Positions 33,626 through 43,404 of a stretch of 56,777 bases of DNA are shown one piece after another. The position numbers and the translations under genes were made by a program. The notes beneath the pieces are model-generated. The model made no database searches. It was given only the letters and a program-made list of their open reading frames with translations, and was not told the origin of the DNA. The stretch comes from Caldilineaceae bacterium bin5. Lineage in GTDB: Bacteria > Chloroflexota > Anaerolineae > Caldilineales > Caldilineaceae. Each line of letters begins with the position of its first letter. Positions within the stretch are counted from its first letter, which is position 1. The stretch lies in NCBI GenBank assembly GCA_002238445.1, contig MPML01000028.1, forward strand, positions 1-56,777. The letters are read 5' to 3'.

Positions 33626-34459
33626 TCAGGATGGCGGGGCGCCGGCCGTCGAGGAAGCGGATGACAGCTCCTGGCGAATCTTGTCGGGCAGATCGGTGAT
33701 GATGGCGTTTACGCCCAGGCGGGCCAGCCGGTGGGCCTCCGGGCCGGTGTTGACGGTCCAGGCGTTGACGAGTTGGCCGCGGCTGCGCGCCTGTTCGACG
33801 AGGTGAGCGTCGATGGAGGTATAGTAGGGGTGGAGGGCTTCGGCAGCGATGCTCGGGCTGAACAAGGCGCGTGACTGCTGGAGGAGAAGAAACTTGAGCG
33901 GCAGGCGGCGTATCCTCTGAAAGAAACTCCCTGTGACTCCGGTCGGGCGGGGAGGCTTGTTGAAGTAGAGCAGGCCCAAGGGGATCGAGGGATCAATTTG
34001 GCGCATTTTGCGAAGGGCGACCGGATTGAAGCTGGAGACGATGACCTGGTCATGCAGCTGGCGTTGTTGGATGATGCGTGCCAGCGGCTCGGCTTCGCGG
34101 CCGCCGTTCCAGTCCTCGTTCTTTATTTCGACGTTTACTACGCAGCTATCGCCCACCAGGTCGAATACCTGCTCCAGGGTGGGAATGGGAGTGCCCTTGT
34201 ATGCGTCATCGAAGCGGATGCCGGCGTCGATTGCGGCGAGCTGTTGGAGAGTGAATGTACGCAGTTGGCCGGTACCAGTGGTGGTACGGCCCAGGTTATA
34301 GTCGTGGAGAACCACCAGAGCGCCGTCGGCAGTCGCCTGTACGTCAAGTTCGATACCATCGGCGCCAATCTCCAATGCTTTCTCGAAAGCTGGCAGTGTG
34401 TTCTCCGGCGCGACCGTGCTGGCACCGCGATGGGCGAATATTTTGGGAATCGTATTCAC
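33626..34459 (-). CDS. Glycerophosphodiester phosphodiesterase
   Basis: The 277-residue GDPD-family TIM-barrel enzyme hydrolyses glycerophosphodiesters to glycerol-3-phosphate and an alcohol. It begins IFAHRGASTVAPENT with the catalytic first His and Arg, then GADGIELDVQATADGALVVLHD with the metal-binding Glu-Leu-Asp and second His. A later VNVEIKNE strand supplies another metal ligand. There is no signal peptide, so it is cytoplasmic (UgpQ-like). It is probably co-transcribed with mevalonate kinase. Confidence 0.92.
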   Translation of the reverse strand: MNTIPKIFAHRGASTVAPENTLPAFEKALEIGADGIELDVQATADGALVVLHDYNLGRTTTGTGQLRTFTLQQLAAIDAGIRFDDAYKGTPIPTLEQVFDLVGDSCVVNVEIKNEDWNGGREAEPLARIIQQRQLHDQVIVSSFNPVALRKMRQIDPSIPLGLLYFNKPPRPTGVTGSFFQRIRRLPLKFLLLQQSRALFSPSIAAEALHPYYTSIDAHLVEQARSRGQLVNAWTVNTGPEAHRLARLGVNAIITDLPDKIRQELSSASSTAGAPPS

Positions 34460-34607
34460 GACCTACCTTCTGCCGGCGTGCTCTGAAAGGCGATCACGGC
34501 TGGGCTGACTCTGCGCTTACGTGGGGAAAAGGGGGGAGGCGCGACGGCGGCGCGTTTCCCCATTGGCGAACGCAGTACCGTCGCCGTGAATGGGTGGGCG
34601 GCCACGC

Positions 34608-34871
34608 TCACCCTTGCAAAATGAACATCCACTCTTCCAAGCCGTCGTCGTTGGGTTGGTGCTCGACGTGGCAGATGCGGAAGTTGTGGCGTTCGACGAT
34701 GGTAAGAATGTCGATAAGTGATCGGCGCTCGGCTTTGGCCGGGTGATATTCGAGCTCGCCGATAGAAACCTTGACGTCCTCTTTGATGAGGCTGTCGCCC
34801 AGCACTTCGATACGCCAGGTCTTGCCCGTGGATGATTGACGGGCTTTGGTCTGCAGAATGATGGTGTGCAT
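34608..34871 (-). CDS. Small conserved-looking unknown protein
   Basis: It has 87 residues beginning MHTIILQTKARQSSTGKTWRIEVLGDS. I do not recognise it. The alternating pattern of hydrophobic and charged residues suggests a compact alpha/beta fold; there is no membrane segment or cysteine pair except one late Cys. The ATG has AGAGGAAAC just upstream, a good ribosome site, which supports it as real. It stands alone between the phosphodiesterase and the deacetylase genes. Confidence 0.6.
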   Translation of the reverse strand: MHTIILQTKARQSSTGKTWRIEVLGDSLIKEDVKVSIGELEYHPAKAERRSLIDILTIVERHNFRICHVEHQPNDDGLEEWMFILQG

Positions 34872-35041
34872 GTTTCCTCTTGCTGTATGATTGGCCCGTT
34901 TTGCTACGCTGGCCAGGCGGGCCGATTCATTGGTTAACTGATATGGTGACGAACAGGCGGCGGCTCAAGAGTTCTTAGCAATGGGAGGATGCCCGTATTC
35001 ACGGCTCCCATAGGCCGCAAGTCTACCGGATTTTCGATGAT

Positions 35042-36124
35042 TCAGCGAATTTTGAGACGCCGTTTGACGGCGGAAATCACCTTGTCGGCAGCCTGCGGGC
35101 GCTCTTCGACGGCGCCAAATGGGTCGCTGCTTCCCGCCGGGCTCCGGCTGAGCAGGCGCAGCGTGGAAAGTATGCAGTGGGGAAGGGCATTCAGATCGTA
35201 GCCGCCCTCGAGCGTGCTGATGAGCCGCCCGCCGCAGAGTTCGTCAGCGAGCGCCAACAGTTCCTCAATTATTGCGGCGTAGCCGCTGACGCTCAGGCGA
35301 TGACCGCTGAGGGGGTCCATCCAGTGGCCGTCATATCCGGCGGACACGAAAATTGTGTCCGGGGCGAATTCTTGCGCAAGGGGCGCCACCAGTTGACGAA
35401 TGGCGGCGAGGTAACCGGCGTCGCCAACGTCGGTGGGAAAAGGAACGTTTACGGTAGCGTCTTTGCCTGAGTCGCGCCCGATCTCGTCGATGCCGCCGCT
35501 GAAGGGGTAGTGCGGGTATTGGTGAATGCTGATGAAGAGCACGGTTGGATCGTCGTAGAACATCTCGGCGGTGCCGTTGCCGTGATGGACGTCGAAGTCG
35601 ACGATCAGGACCCGCTCGGCGCCGTGCTCTTGCTGGGCATGGCGCGCCGCGATGGCCACATTACCGAAAAGGCAGAATCCTTTGGCGGTATGGGGGCGGG
35701 CGTGATGGCCTGGCGGACGCACCATGGCAAAACCATTGGCGGCCGCGCCGGTCATTACCGCGTCGGTTATGTTCAACAGCCCGCCCGCGGCCCGCAAAGC
35801 TGCCTCCCAGGTGCTGCTAAGCGCGTACGTGTCCTGGTCGAGCCAAACTGCTGCTGCGTTCGGGTTGCTTGAGGCAACTTGGGGGCTGGCGTCGGAATTG
35901 CCGATGTCGCGGCAGATGGCTTGGAGATGTTCTACGTAGCGGGCGCTGTGTACGGCCGTTATTGGTTCGAGAGGGGCAGGCGCATTGGGAAGACATTCCA
36001 AGGTTTCGAGAATGCCGTCGGCCTCCAACAGAGCCAAGGTGCTTTCCATACGCTGGAGACATTCCGGGTGGCCGGGGAAACTATGGTTGCGCTCGAACGG
36101 GTCGTAAACGAAGGCGGTGGTCAT
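35042..36124 (-). CDS. Histone deacetylase family (arginase-fold) deacetylase
   Basis: The 360-residue zinc hydrolase belongs to the class II HDAC/acetoin-utilisation/acetylpolyamine amidohydrolase superfamily. Visible are MVRPPGHHARPHTAKGFCLFGNVAIAA with the His pair, VDFDVHHGNGT with zinc ligands Asp and His, SAGYDGHWMDPL with the third ligand, and STLEGGYDL. Bacterial members deacetylate proteins, acetoin-related targets or polyamines; the substrate here is open. The start is the ATG at MTTAFVYDPFERNH, where the family normally begins; 30 upstream in-frame codons look non-coding. Confidence 0.9.
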   Translation of the reverse strand: MTTAFVYDPFERNHSFPGHPECLQRMESTLALLEADGILETLECLPNAPAPLEPITAVHSARYVEHLQAICRDIGNSDASPQVASSNPNAAAVWLDQDTYALSSTWEAALRAAGGLLNITDAVMTGAAANGFAMVRPPGHHARPHTAKGFCLFGNVAIAARHAQQEHGAERVLIVDFDVHHGNGTAEMFYDDPTVLFISIHQYPHYPFSGGIDEIGRDSGKDATVNVPFPTDVGDAGYLAAIRQLVAPLAQEFAPDTIFVSAGYDGHWMDPLSGHRLSVSGYAAIIEELLALADELCGGRLISTLEGGYDLNALPHCILSTLRLLSRSPAGSSDPFGAVEERPQAADKVISAVKRRLKIR

Positions 36125-36398
36125 GGCGTATCTCGGTGACAAGGTGGTGCGTGATTTTTCCTGAAGCCAGCCAAGTCGAGCTTCCAACAAACGAGGGCGC
36201 TTTATATGGGGCAATACTTAGCACCGTGAGGCTGGTGACCGTTCTCAGAGCCAATTCCGTGACAGGCGGAGGGTGAGGGACGGGCAGGGCGAGTGTTGGT
36301 TTCCCACAATCTGAAGTCTGAGTGAGATCTGCCTTCAACCAGGCGCACGCATGTCCCCTGCATTTGCTTCATAGTCAATCCAGAAGGAGCTGTAAGTC

Positions 36399-38051
36399 TT
36401 AACGGGCTTCCTTTTCGAAAGCAGGAATGTACAATTCGGTGCCCAGACGGAAGCGAAGGTCAAAGCTGTGTTCGTCCGAGCCGAAGGGCTGGACTTGACT
36501 TTGTAGCGCGAGCGGGCCGTCAAAGGTTACCTGACGGGTCGAGTGCAAGGTTTGGCCGTCCCAGAGCAGGCTGATTTCGTCGTTTTTGTCCTGACCAGCA
36601 AAAGGTAGTCGAAGGAGCGCCCACCAGTCCCAATGGGGAGGCCAGTTCTTTCGAATAGTCAGAACACCGTTTTCAACTGTGATCCCCAATAGTTTCCAGA
36701 TCGTGTTTTCAGCTGCCGGGGGCCGGGGGGCTGGAGATGCGTCATCGTCACTGCCGCCGCGTGCAGCTGCGTGCGCCCAGCGCACGGCGTCCTCAGTCTG
36801 CTCCGTCATCCGGGCGAGTGCGGACGCCGCGATAAGTGCACGGACGGCGGCGCCTTGGGAACCGCCCCTGGAACCGGTGGGAACTTCGGAATCTCGGGAA
36901 AGAGTGGCCAGCTCGTTGGCGATGGTGGATATTGTAGTCTGGTGCGTGGAAAGCCATTCCGGATCGGGTAGGCGCTGCAGATGCGCGTGCAGTGACTCCA
37001 GGTAGGAAGCAGACGCGAAAGGTATGTCTGCATCGTGCGCGTCGACCGGCCCACGGGGGAGCGTTGGCAGCTGGCGGGGAAGTGCGCCGCCGGTGCGATC
37101 GGCGACCCGGCGCAGGGTGTCCAGCATGGCGCGGCTGCGTTCGGGCGCGAAGGTGTCGAACAGGTCGACGAGTGCTGGTACTGAGTCGGTGGCGCGGTCG
37201 GCGGGGGCATAGCCGGAGCGGAAGCGGGCAAGGTTTTGCACGGCCTCTATTTTGGTGTCTTGCACGGCGCGGTTGGCCTGGGCGTCGGGTGACCAGAGAC
37301 GGCCCCGGTGGGTGATGTCGTGCCAGCTGTTGAGGCTGCGCTTGAAGGCCCTGGAAATGTCACGTTGAACAAGGAAACCGTTCCACGCCACCTGTTCGCC
37401 GACGTCGCTTAGCGACAGGATCAGCGGCAGGTCGACCTGGCCGGCGACGAGTACATGATAGAGGAGCACGGCCTGCGAGTCCGTGGGGAAGTGGACCCGA
37501 TCGGGCCGTCCTTCGGCGGCGCCGAAGACGCGTGTGCTTTCGGCGTTGCGCTGGTTGTGGGCGCCGCTGGCTTCACCGGGGTCAGATTGTGCGACCAGAA
37601 GCCCGTCCACCATGCGCTGCTCCAAGGGTTCGCCCCAGTCGATCTCGACGCGAATCTGGATGAGACGATCGCCCTCGGCCTGGGCTTCCATCATCCAGAG
37701 GAGCGACCGATCGTAGTAGCTGTCGAGTGGTGCGAAGATGCGTTTGCTGACGATCACACCTTCGACGCCGTAGATTGTTTCCTGATAGCCGGGATAGAGC
37801 TGAACGGCCAGGGGCAGGACATCGTCGAGCTGCTCGCTACTGATGCCGCTGCTGGTGTACATGGGGGCGTCAAATCGGATGCGGATGGAGCGCGCATAGG
37901 CGCGCTGGTGCCAATGCCAGCGCAGATCGTAGAGATCGCTGTCCTTGTCGGCAACGAAGTACAGTTCGCCGTTGTTATGTGGAAAGCGAGCTTCGTCGTT
38001 TATGTCGTCGTAGTCTTCAAGTTGGGGCTGGTCGAGGGCGGGATCTGTCAT
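36399..38051 (-). CDS. Unknown 550-residue protein
   Basis: I recognise no family. The N-terminal third (about residues 1-170) is rich in aromatic and acidic residues with beta-like strands (GELYFVADKDSDLYDLRWHW, VIVSKRIFAPLDSYYDRSLLWMM), reminiscent of beta-sandwich domains at the front of (alpha/alpha)6 glycosidases. The middle is helical, with an LARF ... LVDLFDTFAPER segment. A low-complexity stretch follows near residue 440 and the end is again beta-rich (ENGVLTIRKNWPPHWDWWALLRLPF). No signal peptide is seen. It stands between the HDAC gene and the ABC transporter. A carbohydrate-related role is a weak inference. Confidence 0.7.
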   Translation of the reverse strand: MTDPALDQPQLEDYDDINDEARFPHNNGELYFVADKDSDLYDLRWHWHQRAYARSIRIRFDAPMYTSSGISSEQLDDVLPLAVQLYPGYQETIYGVEGVIVSKRIFAPLDSYYDRSLLWMMEAQAEGDRLIQIRVEIDWGEPLEQRMVDGLLVAQSDPGEASGAHNQRNAESTRVFGAAEGRPDRVHFPTDSQAVLLYHVLVAGQVDLPLILSLSDVGEQVAWNGFLVQRDISRAFKRSLNSWHDITHRGRLWSPDAQANRAVQDTKIEAVQNLARFRSGYAPADRATDSVPALVDLFDTFAPERSRAMLDTLRRVADRTGGALPRQLPTLPRGPVDAHDADIPFASASYLESLHAHLQRLPDPEWLSTHQTTISTIANELATLSRDSEVPTGSRGGSQGAAVRALIAASALARMTEQTEDAVRWAHAAARGGSDDDASPAPRPPAAENTIWKLLGITVENGVLTIRKNWPPHWDWWALLRLPFAGQDKNDEISLLWDGQTLHSTRQVTFDGPLALQSQVQPFGSDEHSFDLRFRLGTELYIPAFEKEAR

Positions 38052-38157
38052 CGGGTCATTTTTCTCGTTGCAATGTACTTTGGATGAACAGTTGGGAGCT
38101 TCTTCCGTTTAGGCGAGAAACTGCAGAGGCGCGTGCTAGCGGACTTTCCCTGGCCAC

Positions 38158-39717
38158 CTAGTCATCGGCACGAACACCGGCCATCAGAAGCCCGATCTTT
38201 TCGCGGGTGGCGTCGGACCGCGGGAGCACCGCGCTGATCTGGCCGTGGAACATTACAGCAATTCGATCCGAAAGGGCCATTATCTCATCCAATTCATTGC
38301 TGACCAACAGTACTGCGACGCCTTCGTCGCGTTTGGCGACGATCTGGCTGTGGATAAATTCGATCGAGCCGACGTCGATTCCGCGCGTCGGCTGCGCGGC
38401 GACCAATAGGCTGATAGGGCGGCCGAATTCGCGGGCGACGACCATCTTCTGCTGGTTGCCGCCGGAGAGGCTGGCGCCGGAGGTATTGACGGAAGGCGTG
38501 CGCACGTCGAAGCGGGCTACAAGCTCTTCGGCATGCTGGGCGATTTCCGCTTGATTCATGGTCAGGCCGGAGGAGAAGGGCGGTTTATAGTATGAATTGA
38601 GGACGAGATTGTCGGCAACGGAGTATGCGCCCACCATACCGTACATATGCCGGTCTTCGGGCACATGGCAGATGGCTCCTTCCTCGGTGATGCGGCGGGG
38701 CGGGGCATTGGTCATATTACGGCCGTTGATCAGGACGGAACCGGCGGTTGCTGGGCGCAGACCGGTGATCACTTCTACGAGCTCGGTCTGGCCATTGCCC
38801 TGCACGCCGGCAACGCCCACTATCTCGCCGGCACAGACGTCCAGCGAGACGCCGCGCAGGGCTTGCTCTCCGCGATCCGTGAAGGCTTCGATGGCGCGCA
38901 GTTCCAGCAGCACATCGCCGGCGCTGGCAGGCTCTTTCTCCACTTCCAGCGTCACTTTACGCCCTACCATCAGTGTGGCGAGGTTCTCTTGCGAGGCAGT
39001 TTTTGGATCGGCCTCGCCCACCATTTCGCCGCGGCGCAGGACCGCGATTCGGTCGGCGATGCGCAGCACTTCTTTGAGCTTGTGGGTGATGAATATGATC
39101 GATTTACCCTGGCTGCGCAGCAGCTCCATGACTGCGAACAGGCCCTCGATCTCCTGCGGCGTCAGCACCGATGTAGGCTCATCGAGGATCAGGATATCGG
39201 CATTTCTGTAGAGCGCTTTGAGGATTTCGACTCGCTGCTGTACGCCCACCGGCAGGTCTTCGATGATCGCGTTGGGGTCAACGGGCATGTTGTAGCGGTC
39301 GGCCAACTCCTGGATTTGGGCGGCGACGCGCTCGCGATTCAGAAGGCCGCGGTCGACGCTCTCGCTGCCGAGCATGATATTGTCGACAACGCTCATAACC
39401 GGCACAAGCTGGAAGTGCTGGTGGACCATGCCGATGCCCAAATCGATGGCATCGCGGGGGGAGTGAAATTCCACGACATTGCCATCGACCAGAATCTGGC
39501 CTTCGGTGGGCTGGTACAACCCGTAGATGATATTCATCAGGGTTGACTTACCGGCGCCGTTTTCGCCGAGGAGAGCGAGGATTTCGCCCTTGTGCAGGGC
39601 CAGGTCTATCTCTTTATTGGCGACGACACCGGGGAAGAGCTTTGTGATACCTTGTGCTTCGAGTTTCGGGGAATCCGGTTCGTGCCGGTCGTTCGGGGAC
39701 GGTTGCGACTGGGTCAT
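38158..39717 (-). CDS. Nucleoside/simple-sugar ABC transporter, double ATP-binding protein
   Basis: The 519-residue tandem ABC ATPase is of the NupO/RbsA type. The first half has Walker A GENGAGKSTLMNIIYGL, a signature in the LPVGVQQRVEIL form and Walker B DILILDEPTSVL. The second half has a degenerate Walker A-like GVAGVQGNGQTE, an intact LSGGNQQKMVVARE and LLVAAQPTRGIDVGS, as is normal for the family. It energises uptake with the two permeases upstream. Its start overlaps the preceding permease stop by four bases (ATGA). The BMP-type binding protein of the same operon points to nucleoside uptake. Confidence 0.93.
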   Translation of the reverse strand: MTQSQPSPNDRHEPDSPKLEAQGITKLFPGVVANKEIDLALHKGEILALLGENGAGKSTLMNIIYGLYQPTEGQILVDGNVVEFHSPRDAIDLGIGMVHQHFQLVPVMSVVDNIMLGSESVDRGLLNRERVAAQIQELADRYNMPVDPNAIIEDLPVGVQQRVEILKALYRNADILILDEPTSVLTPQEIEGLFAVMELLRSQGKSIIFITHKLKEVLRIADRIAVLRRGEMVGEADPKTASQENLATLMVGRKVTLEVEKEPASAGDVLLELRAIEAFTDRGEQALRGVSLDVCAGEIVGVAGVQGNGQTELVEVITGLRPATAGSVLINGRNMTNAPPRRITEEGAICHVPEDRHMYGMVGAYSVADNLVLNSYYKPPFSSGLTMNQAEIAQHAEELVARFDVRTPSVNTSGASLSGGNQQKMVVAREFGRPISLLVAAQPTRGIDVGSIEFIHSQIVAKRDEGVAVLLVSNELDEIMALSDRIAVMFHGQISAVLPRSDATREKIGLLMAGVRADD

Positions 39718-40781
39718 TCGCTGCCCTCCGTCTCGTAGACTTTGCCCTCGGCGGCGGGAGGCCGCACGCGCCCCACAAGGCCGGAAACGGCGACGATCGT
39801 GACAACGTAGGGGAGCATTGAGATAAATTGACGGGGGACCTGGGTGACGCCGGCCAGAAGCAGCTCGTTCTGCAGAGCCTGGGTATAGCCAAAAAGGGTG
39901 GCCGCGCCAAGCGCGCCAAAGGGAGTCCAGTTACCGAAGATCATCGCGGCCAGCGAGATGAATCCCCGGCCTGCGGTCATGCCCTCTTGAAACTGGCCGA
40001 CTGCCTCCAATACCAGGAAAGCGCCGGCCAGACCTGCCAACATGCCGCCGAGCGTTGTATTCACGTAGCGGTAAAGGTTGACGTTTATGCCGACGGTATC
40101 GGCCGCGCGTGGATGTTCTCCGACCGCGCGCGTACGCAGTCCCCAGCGAGTATAGAACAGGCCGACGTGTACGACCACCACCAGAATCAATGCCAGATAG
40201 GTAATGGGAGGATTGTCGAAAAGGACCGGACCGACCACGGGAATCTGGGCCAGTCCCGGAATTGGGATCGAGGAGAACTTGCCTTCGGCGATGGCGTCGC
40301 GATTGTACAGATAGGATGTTGCCCCCAGCGCCAGGATAATGATCACGGTACCTGAGATGATCTGGTCCATGCGAAAGCGGATGGAGAAGAGCGCGTGGAT
40401 GGCACCCATCAAGCCGCCGATAGCCATGGCCACGACCACGCTGAAAACGAGGCTGGCGACCAGGGGCCAATGGTTGGTGCTGGTCTTGGCGACGAACCCG
40501 CCGAAGGCGCCGGCAAGCATCATGCCCTCGATGCCTATGTTGATGATCCCGGATCTTTCGCAGAGGATTCCGCTGAGCGCGCCCAGCACCAGAGGCACTG
40601 TCGCCCGCAAGGTGAAGTTTAGGGCGCTGACTCCGAACAGCACGCGGAGCCAGGTCTGCTCCTTGAGGGGCGTCATATTGACAATTATCGACATAACGAC
40701 CAGCGCCAGCGCCACGAGTAAGGCGGTGCCGTAGCGACTGCGGATGCGTTGGAGCACGGCAACAGGAGGCGAATTTTTCAC
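39714..40781 (-). CDS. ABC transporter permease, NupQ/YufQ type
   Basis: The 355-residue permease of the BPD_transp_2 family has about nine hydrophobic helices. It carries the conserved ERSGIINIGIEGMMLAGAFGGF motif near residue 75 and RTRAVGEHPRAADTVGIN, the cytoplasmic EAA-like loop, around residue 215. It forms the transmembrane channel with the other permease. It overlaps both flanking transporter genes by four bases, so translation is coupled through the operon. Confidence 0.92.
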   Translation of the reverse strand: MKNSPPVAVLQRIRSRYGTALLVALALVVMSIIVNMTPLKEQTWLRVLFGVSALNFTLRATVPLVLGALSGILCERSGIINIGIEGMMLAGAFGGFVAKTSTNHWPLVASLVFSVVVAMAIGGLMGAIHALFSIRFRMDQIISGTVIIILALGATSYLYNRDAIAEGKFSSIPIPGLAQIPVVGPVLFDNPPITYLALILVVVVHVGLFYTRWGLRTRAVGEHPRAADTVGINVNLYRYVNTTLGGMLAGLAGAFLVLEAVGQFQEGMTAGRGFISLAAMIFGNWTPFGALGAATLFGYTQALQNELLLAGVTQVPRQFISMLPYVVTIVAVSGLVGRVRPPAAEGKVYETEGSE

Positions 40782-41914
40782 GAGCCGCCCCAGCTTGTGC
40801 TGACTGCGGAAGCCGCTTCTTCCTGCGTTTGCTGGCGCAGGCGGAAAATCATGCGGATGATCAGGGGTGCGGCTACGAAGGCAAGCACGAGAGCCTGAAT
40901 GATCTGAATGATGTCGGCGGGGACCCCTGACTCGAATTGCATTGTTGCTGCGCCGCCATCGAGCGCGCCGAACATGAAGGCGGCGAGTAGAACGCCAAAG
41001 GGGTGGGTCTGGCCCAACAGAGCCACGGTGATGCCATCAAAGCCGACCGCCCCGCCGAATTCCGGGGCGAACTTGTGGTTCAGACCCAGGGTTTCGATGC
41101 CGCCGGCCAGGCCGGCCAGGCCACCGGCGAGCGCCATCGTCAGGATTATGGTGAAATTGACGCGTATGCCGGCGTAACTCGCGGCCCGCATGTTGTGGCC
41201 GACGGTACGCATTTCGAAGCCGAGGGGCGTCTTGAAGATCAACCACCAAATGAGAATTGCGGCGGCGAGGGCGATGAAAATACCGTAATGGACGCGGTAA
41301 GGGGGGCCAAAAAGCCAGGGGATTTGGGCGGAAGCCAGTACGTCCTGCGTCTCGGAAATGGCGCCGGCGGTACGGTCCCAAAGGGGTCCTGGCGTCTGGC
41401 CCTGGGTGCCGCCGGCGTAGACGGTCCAGCCGGCGAAGAGGGAGGCGACATAGTTGAGCATGATGGTAACGATGACTTCATGGGCGCCGGTATAGACTTT
41501 GAGAAATCCGGGGATGGCGCCCCAGAGCATGCCGCCGACGATGCCGGCGATTAGAGCCAGAGGCAGATGGATGAAGGCCGGCAGACCCTCGAAATTGACG
41601 CCCACGGCGACAGCGAAAACTGAGCCGATAACGAACTGGCCCGATGCGCCGATGTTGAACAGGCTGACCTTAAAGGCGAGGGCGACAGAGAGACCGGTCA
41701 GGATGAAGGGAACGGTCTTACGAATCGTCCTGGCCCAGCCTTTGCCATCACCGAAGGCGCCTTGGAAGAGGCCACTGTAGGCGGCGAGGGGGTCGTCGCC
41801 CGACAGGATCATGACGATCGCACCGGCCAGAAGCGCGGCCAGCAGGGCCAGCGCTGGGATGAAGAGCGCTCGCAGGACTCGTTGCAGGCTGGCTATAGGG
41901 AAGGCGGTCGCCAC
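40778..41914 (-). CDS. ABC transporter permease, NupP/YufP type
   Basis: The 378-residue partner permease of the same family has multiple membrane helices. FNIGASGQFVIGSVFA lies near residue 90, and GFEMRTVGHNMRAASYAGI, the loop that contacts the ATPase, lies around residue 230. It is the first of the three membrane/ATPase genes and lies 236 bp downstream of the binding-protein gene, a gap that contains a strong hairpin. Binding proteins are usually made in excess over permeases, which fits. Confidence 0.92.
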   Translation of the reverse strand: MATAFPIASLQRVLRALFIPALALLAALLAGAIVMILSGDDPLAAYSGLFQGAFGDGKGWARTIRKTVPFILTGLSVALAFKVSLFNIGASGQFVIGSVFAVAVGVNFEGLPAFIHLPLALIAGIVGGMLWGAIPGFLKVYTGAHEVIVTIMLNYVASLFAGWTVYAGGTQGQTPGPLWDRTAGAISETQDVLASAQIPWLFGPPYRVHYGIFIALAAAILIWWLIFKTPLGFEMRTVGHNMRAASYAGIRVNFTIILTMALAGGLAGLAGGIETLGLNHKFAPEFGGAVGFDGITVALLGQTHPFGVLLAAFMFGALDGGAATMQFESGVPADIIQIIQALVLAFVAAPLIIRMIFRLRQQTQEEAASAVSTSWGGS

Positions 41915-42040
41915 TGCGGGCCTCCGTCTGAAGGCGAAGTTCCAGGTATGGCAGATTTTTCGGGGTCAGCAATCTGCCGGATGCGGCGGTAAGGAGGACT
42001 GCGGGGACGTCGGGGGCCAGCGTCTGGCACGTCTACAGAT

Positions 42041-42076
42041 GAACCGGGAGGCCCCGCTGCAGATGCCTCCCGGTTC
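42041..42076 (-). terminator. Attenuator-like hairpin inside the ABC importer operon
   Basis: GAACCGGGAGGC and GCCTCCCGGTTC form a perfect 12-bp stem with a 12-base loop, between the binding-protein gene and the first permease. There is no strong T-run after it on the transcribed strand, so it is better read as an mRNA-stabilising or partially terminating structure that sets the ratio of binding protein to membrane subunits. Confidence 0.6.
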
Positions 42077-42150
42077 AGTGGGATTTTCGCCGATCGCTTT
42101 GGGAGCACGTGCGACGGAAATCCATTTTACTGCTTCATTTGCAGGTTATG

Positions 42151-43224
42151 TCAGTTGCCATATCCGGTGTCGATCGAGCCATCGATAAGGCCGGCTTTGG
42201 TCTCCTCAAGCAGATCCTTCAGTTCCTGAGGGATCATGTCGTCGAAGTCATGGAAGGGGGCAAGGTCGGCTTTGCCGAAATAGTTTCCGCCAGGGAAAGC
42301 GCCGTCGTTGGCCATGTTTACCAGCTCGACTACTCCTGGCGTGATAAGCTTCATGGCACTGGAGACGAGGCAGGGATGGGCGGCGGGCACGGTATTCCAC
42401 TGGTCGGTATCGACGCCGATGCAGAATACGGTTTCGCCGGCGCCATCAGCGGTGGCAATTTCCTGTAGGGCGCCATTACCGGTGATACCGCCAGCGCCGA
42501 AGATAACGTCTGCGCCCTGGTCAAGGGCCTGCTTGGCGGTGGCGGCGCCCCATTCGGGGTCGACGAAGGCTTGGGAAATTTCGCCGGGATGGTAGGTTGA
42601 GATCACGTTGATGTCAGCGTTCACAGATTTGGCGCCGGCGACGTAGCCTTCATTGAAGGCCACGACAGGCGGCACGAGATCGGTGCCCAATACAGCGGCG
42701 ATGGTACCGGTCTTTGAGAGGCTGCCTGCCAGGACACCGGCCAGATAGCCGGAGTGATCCTCGTTGAAGATCAGGCCGGCCACGTTGGGAAGTGTCTCGC
42801 CCTGGAACTGGTCTACGCCGATGAAGAATACGTCGGGGTTTTCCTTGGCGGCGACATTGGTAGCGTCTCCAAGAGCGAAGCCGACAGTTACGATGACATT
42901 GTAACCGGCGTCTACAAACTGTTGGATGTTGTCGGCGTAGTCTTTGGCATCCTGCGTCTCGATGTACTTGATGTCATCTTCGGCCAAGCCCAGCCCTTCG
43001 GCAGAGGCCGTCACACCTTCCCAGGCAGACTGGTTGAAGCTGCGGTCGTTCACACGGCCGACGTCGGTGACCAGGCCAACCTTGAATTCTCCCGCTGCGC
43101 CGGAATCGGCAGCACCGGCATCGGTGTCGGCTGCGGGCACTGCAGCCGGCGCGGGGCAGGCTGCGAGGAGTAGTGCCAGCGTTGTCAGGAAAATTACGAG
43201 AGTGGTGATTCGGGATAATTTCAT
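42151..43224 (-). CDS. BMP-family nucleoside-binding lipoprotein
   Basis: The 357-residue substrate-binding protein has a type II signal peptide ending LLLAAC, an Ala/Asp-rich linker, then the mature fold starting KVGLVTDVGRVNDRSFNQSAWEG, which is diagnostic of the BMP/Med (PnrA-like) family. Later come VIVTVGFALGDA and a C-terminal half with DQGADVIFGAGGITGNG. These proteins bind purine or other nucleosides at the cell surface. The ATG at MKLSRITTL is preceded by AAAGGAG; an in-frame start 13 codons earlier is not supported. It is the first gene of the importer operon. Confidence 0.93.
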   Translation of the reverse strand: MKLSRITTLVIFLTTLALLLAACPAPAAVPAADTDAGAADSGAAGEFKVGLVTDVGRVNDRSFNQSAWEGVTASAEGLGLAEDDIKYIETQDAKDYADNIQQFVDAGYNVIVTVGFALGDATNVAAKENPDVFFIGVDQFQGETLPNVAGLIFNEDHSGYLAGVLAGSLSKTGTIAAVLGTDLVPPVVAFNEGYVAGAKSVNADINVISTYHPGEISQAFVDPEWGAATAKQALDQGADVIFGAGGITGNGALQEIATADGAGETVFCIGVDTDQWNTVPAAHPCLVSSAMKLITPGVVELVNMANDGAFPGGNYFGKADLAPFHDFDDMIPQELKDLLEETKAGLIDGSIDTGYGN

Positions 43225-43404
43225 TCGGTTTCTCCTTTGCTGATGTGACAATGGGCTCACCAAGCTGCATGGGTCGACTTATTCGGAGATTTTGGGCAAG
43301 GCTACTCGACCCGTAAGTCTTTGAAAAAAGGACGTGCTGCTGTTGGAGGAAATGCTGGCCTGCGTGTTTTGCGACGACGTCGCGCCTCCAAGTAACTCTG
43401 CAAC

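Noticed and set aside
43225..43404. Purine riboswitch in the leader of the nucleoside importer
   Set aside because: The leader has one inverted repeat, but I could not find the three-way junction or loop-loop consensus of a purine riboswitch.
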